Source of the DNA: an uncultured Lachnospiraceae bacterium
GTDB lineage: Bacteria > Bacillota > Clostridia > Lachnospirales > Lachnospiraceae
DNA: 34,015 bases
NCBI GenBank assembly: GCA_944380095.1
Contig: CALWGP010000014.1
Coordinates: 1-34,015, forward strand
Direction: 5' to 3'
The position numbers and the translations under genes are program-made. Of this stretch, positions 24,490 to 31,919 are shown in pieces (positions within the stretch are counted from its first letter, which is position 1; every line of letters begins with the position of its first letter). The notes below the pieces were generated by a model. The model saw only the letters and a program-made list of their open reading frames with translations. It searched no databases and had not been told where the DNA came from.

Positions 24490-25899
24490 ATGAGGAAAAA
24501 ACAGATTGCAGCTTTTATGGCAGCGGGCGCACTGCTGGCACAGACGGTGCTGCTGGGCGCGTGCGCTGACGCAGGAACCGCGGAAACGGCCGGAAGTACT
24601 GCAGCACAGACGATGCAGCAGGAAGAGGACAGCGTGCAGACGGCAGAGGAAACGGCGCAGCCCGAAACCACCCAGGCTCCTTTGGAGGAAGTTTCTTCCG
24701 AAACAGGGGAAACCGGCCGGCAGCAGGAGGACCAAGACGGGGTCAACGGCTTTTCGTTTCGCCTGACGCAGGCGCTGCTGGAAGAAAAGGAAGCGGGGGA
24801 AAACCTGGTGGCCTCTCCCTATTCGGTGTGGCTTCCGCTGGCGGCCCTTTCCAACGCCGCAGAAGACGAGGCAAATGAGGCGCTTTTTAAGGCTTTGGGA
24901 GAAGCAGGAATTTCTTGCGGGGAACTTAACGATACGGCGGCTGCCCTGCAGAACGCCCTGCTTGGGAAGGATCTGGCTGCCGACGCCGAAGCAAACGGCG
25001 GCACGTATGAAAGCCCTGTAAAGATTGCCAACGCCCTGTTTATCGGCGAAGGGGTGCAGCCAAAAGAAGAGTTTCAGACCGCTTTTGAAAACAGTTATGA
25101 CGGAAAGTTGTTTTCCGTGGACTTTTCCGATCCTTCTGCGATCGAGGAAGTAAACGGCTGGGCAGCGGAGCAGACCGGCGGGAAAATTACGGAGCTTGTG
25201 GAATCCTTTGATCCTGCAACCGTGGCGGCCATTGCCAACGCCCTCTATTTTTCCGATTCCTGGGCTACGCCGTTTCCTACGCAAAACACTCAGGCGGGAA
25301 CCTTCAACGGTGCGGTTTTTGAGGAAGAGGCCCAGCTGATGCATCAAAAATTTACCCAGGCGACCTATTATGAGGATGAAACCATGCAGGCCGTACTGCT
25401 TCCTACCATGAGCGGCGGCCAGATGATCATCCTGCTGCCGGTCGAGGGTACGGCGCCGGAAGAACTGCTGGCAGGAATGGATGCACAGAAACTGGAAGAG
25501 ATTATGGCTGCCGATTTTGCTACGGTAGAACTGACCCTGCCGCGATTTGACCTGGCCAGCCCTGTATTTTCCGTAAAGGAAGCCATGGAAGCGCTGGGCA
25601 TTACGCTGACGGACGGGATGGACCCGCATCTGACCGGCCTGGTGGAAGGAGAAGCCCTCTACATTTCCGACGCGGTGCAGAAAGCGACCGTTGAAGTGGA
25701 CGAGAACGGCCTGACAGCCTCTGCCGCCACGGTGATGGGAATTGAGAGGATGTCCATGCCGATGGAAACGCAGCCGGTGGAAATGATCTGCGACAGGCCC
25801 TTTGCCTTTGTGCTTACCGCAGACGGCCGGGAGGCCGGGCAGCAGGTGCTTTTTACGGGCGTAGTCAACCAGCTGTCCCAGGCGGTGGAATGCAAATAA
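24490..25899 (+). CDS. Secreted lipoprotein serpin (serine protease inhibitor)
   Basis: This 469 aa protein has a lipoprotein signal (KKQIAAF, hydrophobic core, LLGAC with C25), an acidic Gln/Thr/Glu linker to about residue 85, and then a complete serpin fold: NLVASPYSVWLPLAALSNAA (B/C-helix region), KIANALFIG, INALYF-like IANALYFSDSWATPF, and the C-terminal DRPFAFVLTADG and VLFTGVV. Serpins trap proteases as covalent complexes after loop cleavage. The hinge runs from E405 (P17): ENGLTASAAT, with small residues at P12-P9, as in inhibitory members; counting on gives P1 Met421 and P1' Ser422. P14 is Leu rather than Thr. It should face the outside. ATG 24490 follows AAAGGATGGG; in-frame ATGs at 24457 and 24478 are alternatives. 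Gut clostridial serpins (siropins) inhibit human neutrophil proteases; a similar role here is inference. Confidence 0.93.
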   Translation: MRKKQIAAFMAAGALLAQTVLLGACADAGTAETAGSTAAQTMQQEEDSVQTAEETAQPETTQAPLEEVSSETGETGRQQEDQDGVNGFSFRLTQALLEEKEAGENLVASPYSVWLPLAALSNAAEDEANEALFKALGEAGISCGELNDTAAALQNALLGKDLAADAEANGGTYESPVKIANALFIGEGVQPKEEFQTAFENSYDGKLFSVDFSDPSAIEEVNGWAAEQTGGKITELVESFDPATVAAIANALYFSDSWATPFPTQNTQAGTFNGAVFEEEAQLMHQKFTQATYYEDETMQAVLLPTMSGGQMIILLPVEGTAPEELLAGMDAQKLEEIMAADFATVELTLPRFDLASPVFSVKEAMEALGITLTDGMDPHLTGLVEGEALYISDAVQKATVEVDENGLTASAATVMGIERMSMPMETQPVEMICDRPFAFVLTADGREAGQQVLFTGVVNQLSQAVECK

Positions 25900-25936
25900 G
25901 GGAAATTTGCCGACAACTTTAAAAACTGCGGTCGTA

Positions 25937-26005
25937 CGGGGCCGCCGCGCAAACCGACCCTTTTACGGGGGATGTATAAAGGGTGTAAAATGCGCGGCGG
26001 CCCCG
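25937..26005. repeat. Perfect 15 bp inverted repeat, nested hairpin
   Basis: CGGGGCCGCCGCGCA (25937-25951) is exactly repeated in reverse complement at 25991-26005, separated by 39 bases. The loop holds a second near-match: CCCTTTTAC (25958-25966) and GTATAAAGGG (25974-25983). It starts 38 bases after the serpin stop and ends 20 bases before the relA -35 box. Neither strand has a T-run next to the outer stem, so it is not a standard terminator. It could be a regulator site, a serpin mRNA 3' structure or a small mobile repeat. Confidence 0.85.
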
Positions 26006-26025
26006 CTGCGTCTTGGGTGCGTTTA

Positions 26026-26054
26026 TTGACTTTATGGATCAGACAGAATATAAT
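26026..26054 (+). promoter_or_regulatory. Consensus promoter for relA
   Basis: TTGACT (26026-26031) and perfect TATAAT (26049-26054) are separated by 17 bases, in an A/T-rich stretch 44 bases before the relA start. Transcription would begin near 26061, downstream of the inverted repeat, so the repeat acts on DNA or on the serpin transcript rather than on this mRNA. Confidence 0.88.
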
Positions 26055-26097
26055 AGAATATATTTTTCCAAAATTTGCGGACAATGAAGGGTACGAT

Positions 26098-28431
26098 ATG
26101 GGAATGACGGAAGAAAAAACCACACAATCCAATACGACGCAGCTGGTTTTAGACGACGGCCGTATCGAGGAGATACGGGAGTTTACCAGCCCGGAAGAGC
26201 TCTACCATGACCTGATTGAGCGGGTACGCAAATATCATCCCTCCGATGATATTTCCCTGATTGAAAAAGCGTATCACCTTGCCAGGCAGGCCCATGAGGG
26301 GCAGGTGAGAAAATCCGGGGAGCCTTATATTATCCATCCCTTATGCGTAGCCATTATCCTGGCGGACCTGGAGCTGGATAAGGAGACCATCGTAGCCGGC
26401 CTGCTTCATGATGTGGTGGAAGATACTGTTATGACCGTCGAGGAGATCGAGCGGGAGTTCGGCAGCGACGTGGCGCTGCTGGTGGACGGCGTGACCAAGC
26501 TTTTGCATCTGCATCTGGCGGAAAATTCCGGCAATAAGACGGAAGCGCAGCTGGAAATGCAGGCGGAGAACCTGCGCAAGATGTTCCTTGCCATGGCAAA
26601 GGACATCCGCGTGATCATGATCAAGCTGGCGGACCGCCTTCACAATATGCGTACCTTAAAACACATGCCCCACGAAAAGCAGATCCGCATCGCCCGGGAG
26701 ACCATGGATATCTATGCCCCCATTGCCCAGCGCCTTGGTATTTCCAAGATCAAGGTGGAGCTGGACGATCTTTCCTTAAAGTATCTGGAGCCGGATGTAT
26801 ATTATGACCTGGTGGAAAAGATTGCCATGCGCAAAAGCGAACGGGAAAAATACATCGAGGCGATCGAAAAGGAAGTGGGGGACCACATCCAGAAGGCCGG
26901 TATTAAGGCAAAGATCGACGGCCGGGTGAAGCATTTTTTCAGTATCTACAAGAAAATGAAAAACCAGCATAAGACCATCGACCAGATCTATGACCTGTTT
27001 GCGGTCCGCATTATTGTGGATACGGTGAAGGACTGTTATGCGGCGCTGGGTGTGATCCACGAAATGTATAAGCCGATTCCGGGCCGGTTTAAGGATTATA
27101 TTGCCATGCCCAAGCCCAACATGTACCAGTCGCTTCATACCACCCTGATCGGGACTTCGGGACAGCCCTTTGAGATCCAGATCAGGACCTATGAGATGCA
27201 CAGGGTGGCGGAGTTTGGTATTGCGGCCCATTGGAAATATAAGGAAGCCTCCGACGGGAAAAAGGTGGAGGCCCAGGAAGAGGAAAAGCTGGCCTGGCTG
27301 CGCCAGATTCTGGAATGGCAGCGGGAGATGTCCGATAACAAAGAGTTTATGAACATGCTCAAAAGCGACCTGGACCTGTTTTCGGACAGCGTGTACTGCT
27401 TTACCCCTACCGGCGATGTAAAAACCCTTCCCGCAGGCTCTACCCCCATTGATTTTGCCTACAGCGTCCATACGGCGGTGGGCAATAAGATGATCGGGGC
27501 CAGGGTCAACGGCCGCCTGGTCACCATTGACTACGAGATTCAAAACGGGGACAGGGTGGAGATCCTCACCTCCCAGAACGCCAAAGGACCCAGCCGGGAC
27601 TGGCTGTCTATGGTCAAGAGTACCCAGGCGAAAAACAAGATCAACCAGTGGTTTAAAAACGAAGTCAAAGAGGAAAATATCGTCAAGGGAAAAGACCTGT
27701 TCAATGCTTTCTGCAAAGCCAGGTCTATCAATCTGGGTGACATTATGAAGCCGGAATATCAGGCGGCCATTATGAAAAAGTACGGATTCATGGACTGGGA
27801 TTCCGTCCTGGCCGCCATCGGGCACGGGGCCTTAAAAGAAGGCCAGATTGCCAACCGGATGCAGGAGCTCTACGAAAAGGACCATCCCAAAATCGTGTCC
27901 AACGAGGAAGTGATGGCCGCTATTGCGGAGAATACGGCGGGGCAGAACCGCCACATGAAGGCCAGGAGCAAAAACGGGATTGTGGTGAAGGGGATCCACG
28001 ACGTGGCCGTCCGGTTTTCCAAGTGCTGTTCCCCGGTCCCGGGAGATGAAATCGTCGGCTTTGTTACCCGGGGCAGAGGAATTTCCATCCACAGGACGGA
28101 CTGCATCAATGTGCTCAATCTCCCGGAAATCGAAAGGGCGCGCCTGATCGAAGCGGAGTGGGAGCAGGATACTTCTGCAGCGGCAGGGGAAAAATACTTG
28201 GCGGAGATCAATATTTTTGCCCATAACAGAAGCGGTCTTTTGGCGGATATTGCAAAGACCATGACAGAACGCAATATAGACATTCTGTCTTTGAATACGC
28301 GAATCAACAAACAGGGGTTCGCTACGCTGGCCCTGTCTTTTGAAACCAGCGGGCGGGACGAACTGGGCCAGATCGTGGCGAAGCTGCGCGGCATTGAAAG
28401 CGTGGTGGACATCGAACGCACCACGGGTTAA
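26098..28431 (+). CDS. relA: Bifunctional (p)ppGpp synthetase/hydrolase Rel
   Basis: This stringent-response enzyme makes and degrades (p)ppGpp. The 777 aa protein has the full long-RSH layout: HD hydrolase (about 45-200) with H60, H80 and HDVVED (104-109), all consistent with active hydrolysis, and LADRLHNMRTL; synthetase (about 235-400) with YDLFAVRIIV, GRFKDYIAMPKPNMYQSLHT and FEIQIRTYEMHRVAE; TGS (VYCFTPTGDVKTLPAGSTP) that senses uncharged tRNA on the ribosome; a helical/zinc-finger region with CC; and a C-terminal ACT domain (NIFAHNRSGLLADIAKTM). ATG 26098 has GAAGGG 6 bases upstream; the frame upstream to 25972 crosses the promoter and is not coding. relA with hisS-aspS downstream matches the Bacillus order. 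Confidence 0.98.
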   Translation: MGMTEEKTTQSNTTQLVLDDGRIEEIREFTSPEELYHDLIERVRKYHPSDDISLIEKAYHLARQAHEGQVRKSGEPYIIHPLCVAIILADLELDKETIVAGLLHDVVEDTVMTVEEIEREFGSDVALLVDGVTKLLHLHLAENSGNKTEAQLEMQAENLRKMFLAMAKDIRVIMIKLADRLHNMRTLKHMPHEKQIRIARETMDIYAPIAQRLGISKIKVELDDLSLKYLEPDVYYDLVEKIAMRKSEREKYIEAIEKEVGDHIQKAGIKAKIDGRVKHFFSIYKKMKNQHKTIDQIYDLFAVRIIVDTVKDCYAALGVIHEMYKPIPGRFKDYIAMPKPNMYQSLHTTLIGTSGQPFEIQIRTYEMHRVAEFGIAAHWKYKEASDGKKVEAQEEEKLAWLRQILEWQREMSDNKEFMNMLKSDLDLFSDSVYCFTPTGDVKTLPAGSTPIDFAYSVHTAVGNKMIGARVNGRLVTIDYEIQNGDRVEILTSQNAKGPSRDWLSMVKSTQAKNKINQWFKNEVKEENIVKGKDLFNAFCKARSINLGDIMKPEYQAAIMKKYGFMDWDSVLAAIGHGALKEGQIANRMQELYEKDHPKIVSNEEVMAAIAENTAGQNRHMKARSKNGIVVKGIHDVAVRFSKCCSPVPGDEIVGFVTRGRGISIHRTDCINVLNLPEIERARLIEAEWEQDTSAAAGEKYLAEINIFAHNRSGLLADIAKTMTERNIDILSLNTRINKQGFATLALSFETSGRDELGQIVAKLRGIESVVDIERTTG

Positions 28432-28457
28432 GAAAGCGTTTGGAAACGGAGAAAAGT

Positions 28458-29090
28458 ATGGCGGGAATTAAAATCGGGCGCATGACGCTGGGCGTATGCG
28501 CCACCAACTGTTATTTTCTGTATCGGGAAGGAGCGTCCGAAGCGGTCCTCATTGATCCGGCGGACCGGGGGGCCGATCTGTATGAGGGGCTCAAAAGAAA
28601 GGGTTTTTTTGTAACGGCGATCCTTCTGACCCACGGTCATTTTGACCACATCGGCGGGGCAGAGCAGCTTCGCCGTCTTTCCGGTGCGAAACTTTACGCG
28701 CCCCTGGAGGAGAAAGCACTCTGCATGGATCCTTACGCAAACCTGTCCCTCCAGTTTGGAAGCAAAACCGTGGTGGAAGCGGATCAGTGGCTGTCCGACG
28801 GGCAAAAGCTGACCCTTGCCGGCATTGATTTTTTGGTGATCTCTACGCCGGGGCACACGGCGGGCAGTACCTGTTATTATGTGGAGGAAGCTAAGATCCT
28901 GCTTGCCGGGGATACCCTGTTTGCGGGCTCCGTGGGCAGGACGGATTTTCCCACCGGCAGTATGGGGAAACTGGTCCGTTCGGTAAAAGAAAAGCTGTTT
29001 GTGCTGCCGGACGGGACAAAGGTTTATCCCGGACACGGGGAATACACCACCATCGGCGAAGAAAAGGAGTACAATCCGTACTGTCAGTGA
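28458..29090 (+). CDS. Metallo-beta-lactamase-fold hydrolase (glyoxalase II-like)
   Basis: This 210 aa soluble hydrolase carries the two-metal motif THGHFDHIGG (H59, H61, D63, H64), then STPGHTAGS, LLAGDTLFAGSVGR and PGHGEYTTIG, the typical metal-ligand series of the YcbL/glyoxalase II-like MBL subgroup. These enzymes hydrolyse thioesters such as S-lactoylglutathione or related thiol adducts; the true substrate here is unknown. It lies 26 bases after relA and 12 bases before hemZ, matching clostridial relA-MBL-hemZ-hisS arrangements. ATG 28458 with GGAG 6 bases upstream is preferred over the TTG at 28440. Confidence 0.92.
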   Translation: MAGIKIGRMTLGVCATNCYFLYREGASEAVLIDPADRGADLYEGLKRKGFFVTAILLTHGHFDHIGGAEQLRRLSGAKLYAPLEEKALCMDPYANLSLQFGSKTVVEADQWLSDGQKLTLAGIDFLVISTPGHTAGSTCYYVEEAKILLAGDTLFAGSVGRTDFPTGSMGKLVRSVKEKLFVLPDGTKVYPGHGEYTTIGEEKEYNPYCQ

Positions 29091-29102
29091 GGAAAAGGAA
29101 AT

Positions 29103-30581
29103 ATGATCGTTGTTGTATTGAATGAAGATCGATATGCCTATGATATCCATTCCCTGGTAAAGGCCTTCTATCCGGAACAGGAGGTGAAGGTCTTTGTACA
29201 GGGAGAAAAGGATCTGAAAAGCGATGCCGGACTGCCGGCCTTTTTTGTGCGCTTTGAGCCGGAGGCCATTGCAGCGGGGTATCAAATGCTTCCGAAGGAA
29301 ACGAAGGAACCGGGGGCGGCAAAAGAAAACCGGGTTGTCCTGACGGATCCCAAGGACCGGATCGCGGTGAAAAACGAGCTGAAACGGCTTTTGTACGGAC
29401 TGCTTTCGCAAGAGACGAAAAAGCAGCTTCCCTGGGGGACCCTTACCGGGATCCGCCCCACCAAAATTGCCATGCAGCTTCTGGAGCAGGGAAAGACTTT
29501 GCAGGAAACCCAAACCTATATGGAAGAAACCTATCTGGCTTCGCAGGAAAAGGCAGGGCTTTCCGTGGACATCGCCTTAAGGGAACAGCAGATCCTTTCC
29601 GGTATCCATTACGAAAAGGGATACAGCTTATACATCGGGATTCCTTTTTGCCCCACCACCTGCCTGTACTGTTCCTTCACCTCTTTTCCCATCTGTGCCT
29701 GGAAAAAACGGGTAGGGGAATATCTGGACGCTTTGGAGAAGGAAATCGATTTTGTCCGGGAGGCCTGTCGGGATAAGATCCTGGACAGCGTTTACATCGG
29801 GGGCGGTACGCCCACCACCCTGGAACCGGATCAGCTGGACCGCCTGCTGGGAAAGGTGAGGGCTTCTTTTGACTGGACCCATGTGAAGGAGTTTACGGTG
29901 GAGGCCGGAAGGGCGGACAGCATCACAAGGGAGAAACTGAAAGCCATAAAGCGCCATGGCGTGACCCGGATTTCGGTCAATCCCCAGACCATGAACGAAA
30001 AAACATTAAAGCTCATCGGCAGGCAGCACACCGTGCAGCAGGTAAAGGATGCGTTTTGGCTGGCGAGGGAAGAGGGCTTTGACAATATCAATATGGATCT
30101 GATCCTGGGCCTGCCGGGAGAAACGCAAGCGGATGTAGCCGATACGATTGAACAGGTAAAGGCGCTGGGACCGGACAGCCTTACGGTCCATTCCCTGGCC
30201 GTCAAGAGAGCTTCCCGGCTGTGCCAGTGGATTGAGGAAAACGGGATTTCCACCCTGCACAATACGGACGAAACCATGCGCATCGCCGCAGCGGGGGCAA
30301 GGGACCTGGGGATGGAGCCCTATTATCTTTACCGGCAGAAAAATATGTCCGGCAACTTTGAAAACGTAGGCTACGCCCGGCCCGGCAAAGCGGGAATCTA
30401 CAATATCCTGATTATGGAGGAGAAAGAATCCATCCTGGCGCTGGGGGCGGGGACCATTTCCAAGGAAGTGTATCCGGACGGGCGGATTGAACGCTGCGAC
30501 AGCGTAAAAGACGTGGGCCTGTATCTGGAAAAAGTGGATGAAATGATAGAGCGGAAGCGGAAACTGTTAAGTCATTCTTGA
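29103..30581 (+). CDS. hemZ: Coproporphyrinogen dehydrogenase-like radical SAM protein HemZ
   Basis: This 492 aa radical SAM protein is of the HemN/HemZ family. The iron-sulfur cluster motif is C183-x3-C187-x2-C190 (FCPTTCLYCSF), followed by YIGGGTPTTLEPDQL (SAM-binding region), FTVEAGRADSI, RISVNPQTMNEKTL and NMDLILGLPGET. HemZ-like members have an N-terminal extension of about 170 residues ahead of the radical SAM core, as here, with TLTGIRPTKIA before it. The biochemical role in anaerobes that may not make heme is uncertain; a role other than coproporphyrinogen oxidation is possible. GAGGAAAAGG precedes ATG 29103. Its stop lies inside the -35 box of the hisS promoter. Confidence 0.93.
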   Translation: MIVVVLNEDRYAYDIHSLVKAFYPEQEVKVFVQGEKDLKSDAGLPAFFVRFEPEAIAAGYQMLPKETKEPGAAKENRVVLTDPKDRIAVKNELKRLLYGLLSQETKKQLPWGTLTGIRPTKIAMQLLEQGKTLQETQTYMEETYLASQEKAGLSVDIALREQQILSGIHYEKGYSLYIGIPFCPTTCLYCSFTSFPICAWKKRVGEYLDALEKEIDFVREACRDKILDSVYIGGGTPTTLEPDQLDRLLGKVRASFDWTHVKEFTVEAGRADSITREKLKAIKRHGVTRISVNPQTMNEKTLKLIGRQHTVQQVKDAFWLAREEGFDNINMDLILGLPGETQADVADTIEQVKALGPDSLTVHSLAVKRASRLCQWIEENGISTLHNTDETMRIAAAGARDLGMEPYYLYRQKNMSGNFENVGYARPGKAGIYNILIMEEKESILALGAGTISKEVYPDGRIERCDSVKDVGLYLEKVDEMIERKRKLLSHS

Positions 30582-30606
30582 AAATACACGGCAAACAGTG
30601 TAGAAT
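30578..30606 (+). promoter_or_regulatory. Promoter for hisS-aspS
   Basis: TTGAAA (30578-30583, overlapping the hemZ stop codon) and TAGAAT (30601-30606) are separated by 17 bases, 42 bases upstream of the hisS start. There is no T-box leader in this short region, so amino-acid control of hisS would have to act otherwise. Confidence 0.75.
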
Positions 30607-30647
30607 CGTAAAGAAATCGACCAAAACAGGCAAAAAGGAGACGGACA

Positions 30648-31907
30648 ATGGCATTGAGCAAAAAACCGGTAACCGGTATGAAAGATATTTTGCCCGCCGA
30701 GATGCAGCTGCGGGACTACTGCATCGGCGTGATCAAGGAAACCTATGCGAAATTCGGCTTTACGTCCATTGAAACCCCCTGTGTGGAGAATATCCAGAAT
30801 CTCACCAGCAAACAGGGCGGGGAAAATGAAAAGCTGATTTTTAAAATCCTCAAAAGAGGGGAAAAGCTGAATCTGGAGACGGCAAAGGAGGAAGGGGACC
30901 TGGTGGACGGCGGTCTGCGCTACGACCTGACCGTGCCGCTGGTACGTTTTTATTCCAATCATTCCAATGAGCTTGCGTCCCCCTTTAAGGCTCTGCAGAT
31001 CGGGAACGTCTGGAGGGCGGACCGCCCCCAGAAGGGACGCTACCGTCAGTTCATGCAGTGCGATATCGATATCTTAGGCGAGCCTTCCAACCTGGCGGAG
31101 ATCGAGCTGATTTTGGCTACCACCACCACGCTGGGAAAGCTTGGATTTAAGGATTTTAAGATCCGCATCAACGAAAGACGGATCTTAAAGGCCATGGCCG
31201 CCTACAGCGGTTTCCCCGAGGAGTCCTTTGACACGGTATTCATTATCCTGGATAAAATGGACAAGATCGGCATGGACGGCGTGGCCCGGGAACTGGAAGA
31301 GAGCGGGTTTGCGGCGGACGCGGCGAAAAAGTACCTGGAACTGTTCGCGGAGCTTTCCAAACAGCCCGACGGCCTTTCCTGGCTTGCCGGAAAACTGGAA
31401 GGGTATCTGGAACCCGAAGTGGAAGAAAACCTGCAGGAGATTATCGCCAGCGTGCGCGCTACGAAGGCGTCCGATTTTGAGATCGTTTTTGACCCGACCC
31501 TGGTGCGCGGCATGTCCTACTACACGGGTACGATTTTTGAAATTTCCATGCCCCAGTTTGGCGGCAGCTGCGGCGGGGGCGGCAGATACGATAAGATGGT
31601 GGGCAAATTTACGGGAAACGACGTCCCGGCCTGCGGCTTTTCCATCGGCTTTGAGCGCATCATCCTGATTATGCTGGAAAACGGGTTTACCATTCCCGGA
31701 CAGCCAAAGAAAGTGGCGTACCTGATCGAAAAGGGCGTTTCAGGGGACCGGCTCTGCCAGGTCATCGCCCAGGCCCAGGAGACCAGGAAAGACGGGACCC
31801 AGGTACTGGTGGCCCGGATGAACAAAAACAAGAAGTTCCAGAAGGAACAGCTGACCAAAGAAGGATATGAGGAATTTGTAGAATTCTACAAAAATCCGCT
31901 GAAATAG
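30648..31907 (+). CDS. hisS: Histidyl-tRNA synthetase, eukaryote/alphaproteobacteria-like form
   Basis: This class II synthetase charges tRNA-His. Motifs: GMKDILPAEM near the start; RYDLTVPLVRFYSNH (motif 1 region); QIGNVWRADRPQKGRYRQF with QCDIDILGEPS (motif 2 region); the histidine-binding LVRGMSYYTGTIFE (HisA) and GGGGRYDKMVG (HisB); and GFSIGFERIILIML (motif 3). The QCDIDI and LIFKILKRGEKL segments resemble eukaryotic, archaeal and alphaproteobacterial HisRS more than the E. coli/Bacillus type. The anticodon domain after residue 345 is short, about 75 residues, and lacks the usual Gln-rich/DRSLKAQ block. AAGGAG is 7 bases before ATG 30648. aspS follows after 12 bases, the standard Firmicutes pair. 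Confidence 0.95.
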   Translation: MALSKKPVTGMKDILPAEMQLRDYCIGVIKETYAKFGFTSIETPCVENIQNLTSKQGGENEKLIFKILKRGEKLNLETAKEEGDLVDGGLRYDLTVPLVRFYSNHSNELASPFKALQIGNVWRADRPQKGRYRQFMQCDIDILGEPSNLAEIELILATTTTLGKLGFKDFKIRINERRILKAMAAYSGFPEESFDTVFIILDKMDKIGMDGVARELEESGFAADAAKKYLELFAELSKQPDGLSWLAGKLEGYLEPEVEENLQEIIASVRATKASDFEIVFDPTLVRGMSYYTGTIFEISMPQFGGSCGGGGRYDKMVGKFTGNDVPACGFSIGFERIILIMLENGFTIPGQPKKVAYLIEKGVSGDRLCQVIAQAQETRKDGTQVLVARMNKNKKFQKEQLTKEGYEEFVEFYKNPLK

Positions 31908-31919
31908 GGAGGAATTACC

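Noticed and set aside
26776..27825. 349-codon open frame on the - strand
   Set aside because: Antisense to relA conserved domains; shadow frame.
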